The notes under the pieces are model-generated. The model saw only the letters and a list, made by a program, of their open reading frames with translations. It had not been told where the DNA came from and made no database searches. A stretch of 64,000 nucleotides of DNA from Terriglobus saanensis SP1PR4. GTDB lineage: Bacteria; Acidobacteriota; Terriglobia; Terriglobales; Acidobacteriaceae. The first letter of the stretch is position 1. Every line of letters begins with the position of its first letter. This document shows positions 1 through 9,156 of this stretch, piece by piece. The DNA lies in the NCBI RefSeq assembly GCF_000179915.2, contig NC_014963.1:3410001-3474000 (forward strand), read 5' to 3'. Position numbers and translations under genes: made by a program.

Positions 1-720
1 CTCTTCCGTTCCTTCGATGTTCGGGAAGAAGTCCAGTGTGTTGACCAGTGATTCGTTGTTGTCGATACCGTCGAGGATAAAGTTGTTCGCCTGGGGACGA
101 AGACCGTTGCTCGAAAGCGATCCACCGCCGCCGGACGCGTTACGGAACGTCTCGGCATCCCCGTTCACACCGGAGGCGCCATTGCCATAGTTTCCGCGCG
201 TGACACCTGGCGTCAGTAGAGCCAACTGAGTGAAGTTTCGCCCATTGAGGGGGAGCTCCGTGATCTGGCGTCCCTGAATGACCTCGCCGACGGACGACGT
301 GGCTGCGTCGACCAGGGGAGCTTCGGAGGTAACCTCAATGGTTGTGTTCTCGGAACCTACCGTAAGCGCAAAGCTGAGGGTCTGCACCTGAGAAACCTGC
401 AGGTTGAAACTCTGCACCGCAGACGTAAAACCCGCCTTTGAGACAGTGACCTTATAGCTTCCGCGCGGAAGAGCGGGAGCGTTGTAGTTGCCGCTGTCGT
501 CGGCCAGGATGGCCGTGGTGGCGGACGTTTCGGTGTTGACGATGGTGATGGACGCGCCGGGTACGACCGCTCCGGTGGAATCAGTGATGACGCCATTCAC
601 GCGACCGGTATCTGTCTGTGCGAGAAGGCGCGACTGTGTGCCAAGGATCAAGGAGAGAATGACGACGGCCACGCCCAAAATACGGCTGACCGGGCTTCTC
701 ATCTTATAAGGGGTGTTCAT
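1..720 (-). CDS. TonB-dependent receptor, Oar type (N-terminal part, truncated by window edge)
   Basis: Reading the minus strand from an ATG at 720 gives 240 codons that stay open to the window edge, so only the N-terminus is present. It begins MNTPYKMRSPVSR, followed by a hydrophobic signal peptide ending near LLAQ. Next comes a carboxypeptidase-regulatory-like beta-sandwich (GVITDSTGAVVPGASITI, GNYNAPALPRGSYKVTV), then the start of the plug with LPLNGRNFTQLALLTPGV and FILDGIDNNE. This order is typical of the roughly 1100-residue Oar-like receptors of Acidobacteriota, thought to import oligosaccharides across the outer membrane in a TonB-driven way. It diverges from the membrane-bound regulator at 973 and lies beside pectin enzymes, so a pectin oligosaccharide substrate is a reasonable inference only. 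Confidence 0.88.
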   Translation of the reverse strand, partial: MNTPYKMRSPVSRILGVAVVILSLILGTQSRLLAQTDTGRVNGVITDSTGAVVPGASITIVNTETSATTAILADDSGNYNAPALPRGSYKVTVSKAGFTSAVQSFNLQVSQVQTLSFALTVGSENTTIEVTSEAPLVDAATSSVGEVIQGRQITELPLNGRNFTQLALLTPGVTRGNYGNGASGVNGDAETFRNASGGGGSLSSNGLRPQANNFILDGIDNNESLVNTLDFFPNIEGTEE

Positions 721-972
721 AAACTAAAGCCTCCAGGAAGAAACATCGGTCCGGGTCTTTTCACGGGCCGATTGCTTCACCGGGACTAACACTCGTCATT
801 CTGCAGAGATCACCGCAATCTTCTTCGTTTCCTTTGTCTTTCTTTTTTAGATCAACACTTTCATCAAATCAAATCAATCACTTAGCAGCTTCCCATCGAT
901 CGATTTGTATCTCTGTAATAATGTTTATTGATCCGCTAGCCCTCCTTCCCGGGGCCTATCCGCTCTTTCTTT
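721..972. promoter_or_regulatory. Divergent promoter region between receptor and regulator
   Basis: This 252-base gap separates two divergent genes and must hold both promoters. It is AT-rich in its centre, with a pyrimidine-rich run at about 820-850 and short iterations of AATCA around 866-880. No convincing operator palindrome was seen. Confidence 0.4.
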
Positions 973-3192
973 ATGACGAGTAATTCGCTCCAAGCCCGCA
1001 TCGCTTTCGGCCTGTTTGAGGCCGACCTGACTTCGGGAGAGCTGTACAAAGCGGGCTTTCGCGTAAAGCTTCAAAGTCAGCCCTTCCGCGTCCTGATGGC
1101 CCTGGTGGAACGCCCAGGAGAGGTGGTCACGCGCGAGGAGCTTCAGCTTCGCCTCTGGGGCAAAGATACGACCGTCGATTTCGACCATTCCCTCGGAACA
1201 GCGATTAATAAGATAAGAGAAGCCCTCGGGGACTCCGCCGAGAACCCTCGTTTTGTAGAAACCCTGGCGAAGCGCGGCTACCGATTCATCGCACCGGTCA
1301 CTCTCCCCCCGAACTCGGTCTCTCAGGAGACGCCCGAAGTTCTTCCCGCAGCTTCCCCAACACCGACCTCAACCGATGTGCCGCCTTTTTACCCTCCCAC
1401 CATGATCGAAGCTTCTCCGACGGGGGCACACGGAATTTCGCCAGGCGAAATTCTGTCCCGGCGGATCCAGACCCGATACCTGCTCGCCGGAGGAGTCGCT
1501 CTCGTTGTTGTAATCGCCGGAGCTTTCTTTCTCGGTGCGGGGCGGGAGCAGGTGCTCGTTCCAAAACTTCGCCAGATCACGCACGATGGCCATATTCTCC
1601 CCGGATCGCGTGCCATGGAGGCCTTCCCCGCAGTCGTTACCGACGGAGTCCACCTTTTTACCTCCGATGTGCAGGAAGGCAAAGTGGAACTCGTCCAGAT
1701 TTCGACCGTCTCGGGAGACGCAAAGCCCCTGGGGATTCCGGACGAGGTCATGGGACCGTCCGTGGGCGATATCTCGCCCGATGGATCGAGGCTCCTGATA
1801 CGGAGCCACCTCTCGAATGAATCGGAGCAACCTCTTTGGATGGTTCCCGTGGGTGGCGGATCGGCCCAGCGGGTGCCGAATGTGCTGGCGCATGACGCCA
1901 CATGGATGCCAAACGGAGAAGATGTCCTCTTCGCTGCGGAAGAGAAGCTTTTCGTCGCCCACCTTAAAGACAGATCCATCGAGGAGATGGCAAAGCTGCC
2001 GGGAAGGGCGTTCTGGCTCCGCTGGTCCTCCGATGGAAAACGCCTGCGTTTCACCATCTTCGATCCGATCACGCACACACAGGCGCTGTGGCAACTGGAT
2101 GCTGGCAGTGCCAGCCCAAAACCGTTGCTGAAGGGGTGGAAGGAAGACGCGGACACCTGTTGCGGTGTGTGGACCGCCGACGGCTCCTCTTTCATCTTTC
2201 AGGCGATGCACGGCAATGAATCGGACCTATGGCGTATGGGTGGTCATGGCGTTGGAACGCCACAGAGACTGACGGACGGGCCGATGGTCTTTCAGGGCGC
2301 CGTGGCCGCACGAACTGGAACACGCATCTTTTTCACCGGTGTGGACGTGCAGTCGGATGTCGAGATCTACCGCCCGCAGAGTAAGGACTTCGGTCCGGTG
2401 CAGAGCTTTCTCCGCGACGCACATCGGCTCGAATTCTCCCGCGACCGGCAGTGGGTTGCGTGGGCCGATACGAATGGGCGGCTCTGGCGGGCGCGGATCG
2501 ATGGCAGCGAAAAACTCCAACTGACGCCCGATGCCATTCAGGTCTTCCTCGTGCGCTGGTCTCCGGATGGCAACCGGCTCGCCCTCATGGGACGGGAGAC
2601 CGGAAAAGCGTGGCAGATTTACTTAGTAAAAGCCGATGGCAGCGCCCTGGAGCGCGTCCTGCAGGAGTCGCGGAACGCCGGAGATCCTACCTGGTCGCCT
2701 GATGGAAAGTCGCTCGCCTTCGGACGGGTCCCGGACCTCATGGGGAAGGAAGAAGAAGCACGCATGGTGCAGATCGTCGATCTGGACACCCGTGCCGTGC
2801 AGACCCTGCCGGGTTCGGAGAACCTCTTCAGCCCGAGATGGTCGCCGGACGGACGTCACATCGCGGCGATCTCTCTCGATCAGCGCCGACTGATGCTCTA
2901 TGACACGGCGACCCATCAGTGGCGGCAACTCGCCTACGGGTCCTTCGCCGACCCGGTCTGGACCTCGGACAACCAGGCGATCATCGCCCATGGATTTATG
3001 GACTCACGTCAGCCCATCGTTCGCGTTGCGGTGCAGGATGGCCGGGTGGAAGAGCTTGCCACCCTGTCCAACTTCCATGCGGGCAGCATCATGGATTTCT
3101 TCTTCTGCGGTCTGACACCGGACAATCTGGCAGTCGTGCGAGCGCAGCGAGCTACGGGCAATCTCTATTCGCTGGATACCGGAGCGCATTAG
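973..3192 (+). CDS. CadC-like membrane regulator: winged helix, TM helix, TolB/PD40 beta-propeller
   Basis: The 739-residue protein starts with an OmpR/CadC-type winged-helix domain (about residues 8-110; QPFRVLMALVERPGEVVTREEL, DFDHSLGTAINKIREALGD, ETLAKRGYRFIAPV). A Pro-rich linker follows (115-165), then one transmembrane helix (about 170-190, LLAGGVALVVVIAGAFFLGAG). The rest is a periplasmic beta-propeller with repeated W-S-x-D-G strands (RWSSDGKRL, RWSPDGNRL, TWSPDGKSL, RWSPDGRHI). Such one-component regulators bind DNA from the membrane and presumably sense a periplasmic ligand with the propeller. It lies between a divergent receptor and a pectin-degradation operon, so it probably controls them. 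The start at 973 has no clear ribosome-binding site, but the wHTH fold begins only a few residues later. Confidence 0.87.
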   Translation: MTSNSLQARIAFGLFEADLTSGELYKAGFRVKLQSQPFRVLMALVERPGEVVTREELQLRLWGKDTTVDFDHSLGTAINKIREALGDSAENPRFVETLAKRGYRFIAPVTLPPNSVSQETPEVLPAASPTPTSTDVPPFYPPTMIEASPTGAHGISPGEILSRRIQTRYLLAGGVALVVVIAGAFFLGAGREQVLVPKLRQITHDGHILPGSRAMEAFPAVVTDGVHLFTSDVQEGKVELVQISTVSGDAKPLGIPDEVMGPSVGDISPDGSRLLIRSHLSNESEQPLWMVPVGGGSAQRVPNVLAHDATWMPNGEDVLFAAEEKLFVAHLKDRSIEEMAKLPGRAFWLRWSSDGKRLRFTIFDPITHTQALWQLDAGSASPKPLLKGWKEDADTCCGVWTADGSSFIFQAMHGNESDLWRMGGHGVGTPQRLTDGPMVFQGAVAARTGTRIFFTGVDVQSDVEIYRPQSKDFGPVQSFLRDAHRLEFSRDRQWVAWADTNGRLWRARIDGSEKLQLTPDAIQVFLVRWSPDGNRLALMGRETGKAWQIYLVKADGSALERVLQESRNAGDPTWSPDGKSLAFGRVPDLMGKEEEARMVQIVDLDTRAVQTLPGSENLFSPRWSPDGRHIAAISLDQRRLMLYDTATHQWRQLAYGSFADPVWTSDNQAIIAHGFMDSRQPIVRVAVQDGRVEELATLSNFHAGSIMDFFFCGLTPDNLAVVRAQRATGNLYSLDTGAH

Positions 3193-3304
3193 CTGGCAGC
3201 TCTTTCTGACTGAAAACAAAGCGCTTGCGTGTTGACTGAAAGTTGATCCTCAAATTATCGCAGGGTGCTTGCGTTGATCGATCGATTCGCGTTTTTCTCC
3301 TCAT

Positions 3305-5809
3305 ATGCGATCACGCGAATCTTTCCTTTTAAAGACTTCCCTCACTTTAAAGACTTCCCTCACTCTCATTCTCGTCACGGAGGCTCTCTCGGCCTATGGT
3401 CAGCAGTTCAAACCGACGGGACACGGAGTCGAGGCAAGCGCGGACGGAACCGTCCTTCAGATCTCGGCACTGCGTGAGGATGTTCTGCGAGTGCGGATGT
3501 GGAAGGCGGGCAAGGAGTCTGAGGACGCATCCTGGGCCGTATTGCCGAAAGCACGGAAGAGTTCAGTCCACGTCGTCGCAGAACCTCGGGGGTTCCACAC
3601 GCAGCAGCTTCGCGTGACCATCGGTACAGACCTCACGCTGACTGTCGCGGACCTGAACGGAAGAGTTTTGCAGAAGGATGCGGAGCCAGTGACATGGCAA
3701 GGCGATCGATTCCGTGTGCGTAAGGACCGGACGTCCGAGGACAGCTTCTTCGGCTTGGGCGACAAGCCCGGTCCACTCGACCGCAGCGGCCAGGCTTTCG
3801 CCATGTGGAATACCGACACCTTCGGCTGGCAGGAGACGACCGACCCCATCTATAAGAGCATTCCCTTCTTCATAGACTTCAAGAACGGCAGGGCCCTTGG
3901 CGTTCTGGTCGATAACACATGGAGAAGCTTCTTCGACTTTGGCCGCGAGAACCCGAATCAGATCTCCTTTGGGGCCCCCAACGGCCCCATCGACTATTAC
4001 CTTCTCTACGGTCCGGAACCAAAGCAGGTCGTGAGCGCCTACGCCTGGCTGACTGGACCCACGCCGCTTCCCCCTCTGTGGTCCCTCGGGTTTCAGCAGT
4101 CTCGCTACAGCTACTATCCCGCATCGCAACTAATGGAGGTCGCGAAACGCCTCCGCGACGACAAGATTCCGAGCGATGCCCTCTACCTGGATATCGACTT
4201 CCAGAACAAGAACCGCCCCTTCACCGTAGACGACGAGCACTACCCCCACTTTTCGGAGATGGTGAAGCAGCTTGCGCAGGACCACTTCCACCTCGTAGTC
4301 ATCACCGACCTGCACATCGCTCATCTACCGAATGCTGACTACGCTCCCTACGACAGCGGCACCGCCGGAGACCAGTTCGTGAAGAATCCGGATGGTTCGA
4401 CCTACGTGGGAGAGGTATGGCCCGGGCCGTCGGTCTTTCCGGACTTCACTCAGGCCACCACACGTGCCTGGTGGGGAACGCTCTACAAGGACTTCACCTC
4501 CATGGGCGTGGCTGGTTTCTGGAACGATATGAACGAACCGGCAGTCTTTGGAGTTCCGAGCAAGACCATGCCGGACAACATTCAGCACCGCATCCACGAA
4601 CCGGGATTTGCGGAGAGAACTGCGACCCACGCGGAGATCCATAATGTCTATGGGATGGAGAACTCGCGCGGTACGTACGAAGGTCTTCTGGCGCTGCAAC
4701 CGAATGTGCGGCCCTTCGTGCTGACGCGCGCAAGCTATGCCGGTGGCCAGCGCTATGCCGCAACGTGGACGGGGGACAATAGTTCCACGTGGAACCATCT
4801 GCGGATGACCGTTCCCCAGATTGTGAACCTGGGTCTCAGCGGCTTCTCCATGTCCGGAGCTGACGTGGGCGGATTTGCAGGATCTCCGTCGCCCGATCTG
4901 CTCACAAAGTGGATCGAAGTGGCGGCTTTTCAGCCGATCGATCGTGACCACGCCGCCAAAGGGACACGTCCGCACGAGGTGTGGGCGGACGGCCCTGTGC
5001 ATGAAGCCATCCGCAAGCGCTACATCGAGGAGCGCTACCGCCTGATGCCGTATCTTTACACTGCCGCTGAGGAGACTTCTCGCGATGGTCTGCCCATCAT
5101 GCAGCCTCTCTTCCTTGAGTTTCCACATGCCAATGCGAACGGCCGCGCGATGGATTTGGACACGGGCGGCGGCGAGTTCCTTTTCGGGCAACACATCCTC
5201 GTCGCTCCGAATCCTTCCCCTGAAGAGGGGGCAGCGTACGAGGTGCATCTCCCTCCCGGAACCTGGTACGACTACTGGAGTGGCGAGCGCTACGAGCGGA
5301 ACCAGCAGATGAAGACCCTCGACCTGGAGCAGCGAGACAAGCTGACGCAGGAGAAGCCTCTGATGGTGACGCCTACCCTGGAAGCCTTGCCCGTATACGT
5401 TCGCGGCGGAAGCATCATCCCGATGGCGCCGCTGACGCAGAGTGTGGATGAAACACCACAAGGACCTCTGACCGTCCGCATCTATCTTGCAAGCGATGCG
5501 AAGGAGCCATGCGCTGGCGAAGTCTACACAGACGACGGCAAGAGCTTCGACTATCGCAAGGGACAATATGCGCGTGTGCACTTTGCGTGCGCGCAGCAGG
5601 CAGACGGTTCGCTTCAGATCAGCGTGCTTCCGCAGGAAGGAAAGTACACGCCGTGGTGGAAGAGCTATCGCTTCGAGGTTCTCGGCTGGACTCCGAAGGA
5701 GAAGAAGGCCGAGGTCTCAGGAAGATCCACGTCTCTGGAGACGGATGGCGCGACCGCAAAGGTCACCTCAGAAGCTAAACGAAACGGCCTGCAGATTATC
5801 CTGAGATAA
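3305..5809 (+). CDS. Glycoside hydrolase family 31 (alpha-glucosidase/alpha-xylosidase type)
   Basis: The 834-residue exported enzyme has an N-terminal signal peptide that includes a tandem LKTSLT repeat, a GH31 N-terminal domain, a (beta/alpha)8 barrel and C-terminal beta domains. Family hallmarks are visible. The nucleophile lies in FWNDMNEP (Asp408) and the acid/base in TWTGDNSSTW (Asp491). SGADVGGF and FQPIDRDHAAKGTRPHEVW follow as usual. GH31 retains alpha-glucosidases, alpha-xylosidases and related enzymes, and the sequence alone does not choose between them. It is first in a run with GH28 and CE8 genes (106- and 17-base gaps), so a role in trimming plant cell-wall oligosaccharides is likely. 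The ATG at 3305 has no evident Shine-Dalgarno sequence. Confidence 0.92.
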   Translation: MRSRESFLLKTSLTLKTSLTLILVTEALSAYGQQFKPTGHGVEASADGTVLQISALREDVLRVRMWKAGKESEDASWAVLPKARKSSVHVVAEPRGFHTQQLRVTIGTDLTLTVADLNGRVLQKDAEPVTWQGDRFRVRKDRTSEDSFFGLGDKPGPLDRSGQAFAMWNTDTFGWQETTDPIYKSIPFFIDFKNGRALGVLVDNTWRSFFDFGRENPNQISFGAPNGPIDYYLLYGPEPKQVVSAYAWLTGPTPLPPLWSLGFQQSRYSYYPASQLMEVAKRLRDDKIPSDALYLDIDFQNKNRPFTVDDEHYPHFSEMVKQLAQDHFHLVVITDLHIAHLPNADYAPYDSGTAGDQFVKNPDGSTYVGEVWPGPSVFPDFTQATTRAWWGTLYKDFTSMGVAGFWNDMNEPAVFGVPSKTMPDNIQHRIHEPGFAERTATHAEIHNVYGMENSRGTYEGLLALQPNVRPFVLTRASYAGGQRYAATWTGDNSSTWNHLRMTVPQIVNLGLSGFSMSGADVGGFAGSPSPDLLTKWIEVAAFQPIDRDHAAKGTRPHEVWADGPVHEAIRKRYIEERYRLMPYLYTAAEETSRDGLPIMQPLFLEFPHANANGRAMDLDTGGGEFLFGQHILVAPNPSPEEGAAYEVHLPPGTWYDYWSGERYERNQQMKTLDLEQRDKLTQEKPLMVTPTLEALPVYVRGGSIIPMAPLTQSVDETPQGPLTVRIYLASDAKEPCAGEVYTDDGKSFDYRKGQYARVHFACAQQADGSLQISVLPQEGKYTPWWKSYRFEVLGWTPKEKKAEVSGRSTSLETDGATAKVTSEAKRNGLQIILR
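3328..3363 (+). repeat. Perfect 18-bp tandem duplication inside the GH31 signal-peptide coding region
   Basis: TTTAAAGACTTCCCTCAC occurs twice back to back (3328-3345 and 3346-3363) without a mismatch. Being 18 bp, it keeps the frame and doubles a six-residue block (LKTSLT) in the hydrophobic leader. Confidence 0.95.
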
Positions 5810-5915
5810 GCGCGAAGACGAACGAAGCAAAGAATCTTGACGAGGCTCGGCGGGCCTCCATATAGTTCAGGCCAACGATTGCAGTGCGATCCTTGCCTGT
5901 TCCAAGTGGAGTTTC

Positions 5916-7298
5916 GTGATTCGAACAGCCTCTTTTGCCCTTCCTTTCTTTTGTTCGTTTGCCCTGTCTGTGCTCGCGCAGGACACACGCCACGTGGCGG
6001 AGCCGGTTATTCCACCGGCATGCATTGTCCTGAGGGCGCAGCTTCACGCCGAGAAGAATACTCTCCGTGAAGCGGATGAACAGCGGCTCGACACCGATCG
6101 CATTCAGAAGGCGATCGACACGTGCGGCAGCGGAAGGGCCGTAGCGTTGCGCACCGACGGGGCCGCGAATGCCTTCCTAACCGGGCCTCTCGAACTGCGG
6201 GAGGGAGTCACGCTGCTCGTTGAAAAGGGCGTGACGCTCTACGCTTCGCGCGACCCCAAACTCTATGACACGCAGCCGGGCGGCTGTGGCACCTCTGGGC
6301 CTGACAGCCGACCGTGCAGGCCGTTGCTCAGCGTGAAGGATGTAAAGAACGCGGCGATCATGGGCGAGGGAACCATCGACGGTCGCGGTGGAAGCACGCT
6401 GCTTGGAAAGACCTATAGCTGGTGGCAGCAGTCTCGCGCCGCCGAGCCTACAAATCTGAAGTACTCCGCGCCACGCTTACTGGTGGCCAGTCATGCCGAC
6501 GGTTTGATTCTCTACCGCATCCGTCTGCATAACTCAGCGAATTTCCACGTTGCGGTGAACGGAACGGACGGCTTCACGGCGTGGGGTGTCCATCTTCTGA
6601 CTCCCACCATTCGCGGCACGGATGCACGCAACACGGACGGCATCGATCCCGGCTCATCACAGAACGTGACCATCACCAAAAGCTGGATCGACAACGGCGA
6701 CGACAATATCGCGATCAAGGCCGGCGTCCACCACATGAGTGTGATCGACAATCATTTTTACAGTGGCCACGGGATGTCCATGGGGTCAGAGGCTCGTGAC
6801 GAGTCGGAGATTCTTGTGGATACGTTGACGCTCGACCACACGACCAGCGGCATTCGCATCAAGAGCAACGTGCAGCGCGGCGGTATGGTGCGGGGTGTGG
6901 TCTATCGCAACCTCTGCATGCGCGACGTGGCAGTTCCGATCTCGATCAGCCCGTTCTATAACGGCCAGACAACCGACGGGATCGACGATCTCGGTTTGAA
7001 AGGATCGTTCACGCCCGACTATAAGGGCATCCGTGTCGAAAATGTTTTGAGTCTGACTCCCGGTATCGTGCAGGTTGCAGGCCTGAACCCTGAGCATCCG
7101 ACGGAGATCACGTTGGATGGTGTGGAGGTCCGAGGTGTGAAGCCGGAGCAGGTCCGCGCTCGCTACAGCAATATTACGTTCGGTCCCAAGGGTGCGAACT
7201 TTACCTTCAGCGGTACAGGTGTGACGAACACGCCTCCCGCACCGAAGCTTCAGATGGACTTTTCGTGCGCGAATAAGTTCGTGCCGTATCAGGATTAG
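5916..7298 (+). CDS. Glycoside hydrolase family 28 (exo/endo-polygalacturonase)
   Basis: The 460-residue enzyme has a GTG start at 5916 and a clear signal peptide (ASFALPFFCSFALSVLAQ). It shows all four GH28 signatures in order: N239-T-D241, G-D262-D263-N, G-H285-G and R314-I-K316. The three Asp residues act in inverting hydrolysis of alpha-1,4-galacturonan, and the His and Arg-Lys bind the substrate carboxylates. The fold is a right-handed beta-helix, consistent with the repetitive central sequence. It lies 17 bases upstream of a pectinesterase and 106 bases after a GH31 gene, so the three form a probable pectin operon acting in the periplasm or outside the cell. Confidence 0.95.
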   Translation: MIRTASFALPFFCSFALSVLAQDTRHVAEPVIPPACIVLRAQLHAEKNTLREADEQRLDTDRIQKAIDTCGSGRAVALRTDGAANAFLTGPLELREGVTLLVEKGVTLYASRDPKLYDTQPGGCGTSGPDSRPCRPLLSVKDVKNAAIMGEGTIDGRGGSTLLGKTYSWWQQSRAAEPTNLKYSAPRLLVASHADGLILYRIRLHNSANFHVAVNGTDGFTAWGVHLLTPTIRGTDARNTDGIDPGSSQNVTITKSWIDNGDDNIAIKAGVHHMSVIDNHFYSGHGMSMGSEARDESEILVDTLTLDHTTSGIRIKSNVQRGGMVRGVVYRNLCMRDVAVPISISPFYNGQTTDGIDDLGLKGSFTPDYKGIRVENVLSLTPGIVQVAGLNPEHPTEITLDGVEVRGVKPEQVRARYSNITFGPKGANFTFSGTGVTNTPPAPKLQMDFSCANKFVPYQD

Positions 7299-7315
7299 CT
7301 GAAAGGATCTCCACC

Positions 7316-8377
7316 GTGTCACGCACCTGTGCTTTTTTCACCTTTGCCCTCGCCACTTTGTGCGTCACATCTTCTCTGACTGCGGAATCGATGAAGCGGG
7401 TTACCGTCTCCGCCTCTGGCGACACTGACTTCCACACGTTGCAGGAGGCCGTCGATCATGCGCCGTCCACAGGAGAGATTATTCTTTTGGCTCCTGGCCG
7501 ATATCGAGAAAAGATTCACATCACCACACCCAACATCCGGTTGATCGGCGTTGGGAAGAGGCCGCAGGATGTGGTGCTGAGTTGGAACGACTCCGCCCGC
7601 AGGGCGGGGGGCACGGGCAAGAGTGGGAGCGTGAGTGTGGATGCGGACGGCTTCGCCGCCGAAAACCTCACGATTGAAAACACATGGGAGATGGAGAACG
7701 AACGTACAGAAGAAGGTGCGCAGGCGGTAGCCCTGCTTCTCAATTCGGACCGCGCCGTGCTGGACAACGTACGACTGCTGGGCGCGCAGGATACGCTCTA
7801 TGCGAACAGCCGCACCTGCCACGAGAACCTGCCGAAGGATGGCAGCGTTCCACCTCCGGGGCAGACGGCCTGCAGCGCATCCCGTGAATACTTCCGTAAC
7901 TGCTATATCGAGGGTCACGTCGATTACATCTTCGGTGATGCCAAGGCGGTTTTTGACCATTGCGAGATGCACTCGCGGCATCATGACACCGTAATGCTGA
8001 CGGCACAGAGCAGGCACTTTCCTGAAGAGGACTCCGGCTATTTCTTCCTGCACAGCCGCATCACCGGCGAGGACGTTGGGGACAAAGTTGTTCTGGGCCG
8101 TCCGTGGCGCGACTACTCCACCGTGCTTTTCTACGACACAGACGTACAGCAGAAGCTGAGCGCGGATGGCTGGTCGGAGTGGGCTGGACGTCTGAAGACC
8201 AGTTCGTACCACGAGTACAAATCGCACGGGCCGGGAGTGAACGGGGGCCATCGCATCGTGAACTATCCTCCGCTTTCGGCTGCGGAAGAAGAGCAGCTTA
8301 CGCCGACGGGCCTACTTGGCGGAAAAGACCATTGGAATCCCATGGAGGAGGCGAATCGTCTCCGCGAACGCCGGTAG
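7316..8377 (+). CDS. Pectinesterase (pectin methylesterase, CE8)
   Basis: The 353-residue exported beta-helix protein starts with GTG at 7316 behind GAAAGGATCTCCACC, a good ribosome-binding site. CE8 motifs are complete. LLAPGRYREKI and QAVALLLNSDRA precede GAQDTLYANS with the acid/base Asp159. GHVDYIFGDA carries the nucleophile Asp203, and LGRPWRDY carries the substrate Arg262. The enzyme removes methyl esters from homogalacturonan, exposing free galacturonate for the GH28 enzyme encoded immediately upstream. The 17-base spacing argues for a shared transcript. Confidence 0.95.
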   Translation: MSRTCAFFTFALATLCVTSSLTAESMKRVTVSASGDTDFHTLQEAVDHAPSTGEIILLAPGRYREKIHITTPNIRLIGVGKRPQDVVLSWNDSARRAGGTGKSGSVSVDADGFAAENLTIENTWEMENERTEEGAQAVALLLNSDRAVLDNVRLLGAQDTLYANSRTCHENLPKDGSVPPPGQTACSASREYFRNCYIEGHVDYIFGDAKAVFDHCEMHSRHHDTVMLTAQSRHFPEEDSGYFFLHSRITGEDVGDKVVLGRPWRDYSTVLFYDTDVQQKLSADGWSEWAGRLKTSSYHEYKSHGPGVNGGHRIVNYPPLSAAEEEQLTPTGLLGGKDHWNPMEEANRLRERR

Positions 8378-8420
8378 ACCCGGAGCCTGTCGCGTTTCGA
8401 TCTCCTTATTGCGCAGAAAG

Positions 8421-9092
8421 ATGCACTCATTCGCTCACGCTGCTATTCTGACGCGGATGATTACGAACGGGCCACTTTTTCGAAACATCAAGAGAAGCAA
8501 CGATTTTCGCAACTTTGTTGTTCGTGGCGACTGGTATTTTGGGCAGGTTCCCTCCTACCGCAGCCTACTCACTGGAGCGCTCTTCGACGTTGCTTCGGAG
8601 CATCATGCTTCGATTGGACATCTCCTGCTTTCCCGGCGATCTTCCAGCGCGCAGGCGTTGCTTCGCCCACTTGTGGAAACTGCGCTGCGCGTGATGTGGA
8701 TCATGAAGTGTTCGGACTCTCAGATCGACGCGATCAAGAATAAGCGTGGCAAGCGAGACGGCTGGCTGGATCTTGCGCATACGATTACTGAGATTGAAAG
8801 TCAGTACCGGAGCGAGAAATTTCTAAAGAAGTACTTTCCGAATACCGATTTCCTTGACGATCTGACCCACGGCGGCATGGGACTGGCGATAGGAAAACTC
8901 GCGGTTCTGCTCGATCTCCAGAAGGAGTCTTTCGAGAAGGACGCTAATTTCTGCATCTTCACGGCAGACAGGACTCTCGTTCTCATGAGCCTGGCTTACT
9001 TCACCAATGTGGGAAATAAGGTGCATACGAATGCTCTGAGTGCTTATTACGCTGCGGTATTCGACGAATTCGAGCACGCCTCTGCCGTATAA
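8421..9092 (+). CDS. Hypothetical helical protein
   Basis: The open frame could start as early as 8316 inside the pectinesterase gene, but ATG 8421 (behind AGAAAG) or ATG 8457 avoids that overlap. I take 8421, giving 223 residues. There is no signal peptide and no membrane segment. The sequence is mainly helical, with a block HHASIGHLLLSRRSSSAQALLRPLVETALRVMWIM. That block resembles domains of unknown function (DUF5677/DUF6988-like) found in soluble bacterial proteins; the resemblance is from memory and weak. It follows the pectin genes on the same strand, but nothing in it suggests sugar metabolism, so it may be an unrelated passenger. Confidence 0.6.
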   Translation: MHSFAHAAILTRMITNGPLFRNIKRSNDFRNFVVRGDWYFGQVPSYRSLLTGALFDVASEHHASIGHLLLSRRSSSAQALLRPLVETALRVMWIMKCSDSQIDAIKNKRGKRDGWLDLAHTITEIESQYRSEKFLKKYFPNTDFLDDLTHGGMGLAIGKLAVLLDLQKESFEKDANFCIFTADRTLVLMSLAYFTNVGNKVHTNALSAYYAAVFDEFEHASAV

Positions 9093-9111
9093 GCGTCAGG
9101 CAGCTCAGACA

Positions 9112-9147
9112 GAAAAAGGGTGACCGCACCGAAGGTATGCGGCCACC
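9112..9147 (-). terminator. Intrinsic terminator of the TIGR03118-like gene
   Basis: On the minus strand, just past the stop at 9157, GGTGGCCGCA (9147-9138) pairs with TGCGGTCACC (9128-9119) through one G-U pair. The loop itself can close with CC-TTCG-GG. The stem is followed by CTTTTTCT, a typical U-tract. Confidence 0.8.
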
Positions 9148-9156
9148 TGCCCGAAT

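Noticed and set aside
1369-2211. Long minus-strand open frames inside the regulator gene
   Set aside because: They are shadows of the GC-rich coding strand; they lack ribosome-binding sites and family features.
4325-5581. 418-codon minus-strand open frame inside the GH31 gene
   Set aside because: It is antisense to a gene with clear catalytic motifs, and its product is Arg/His-rich with no recognisable domain.
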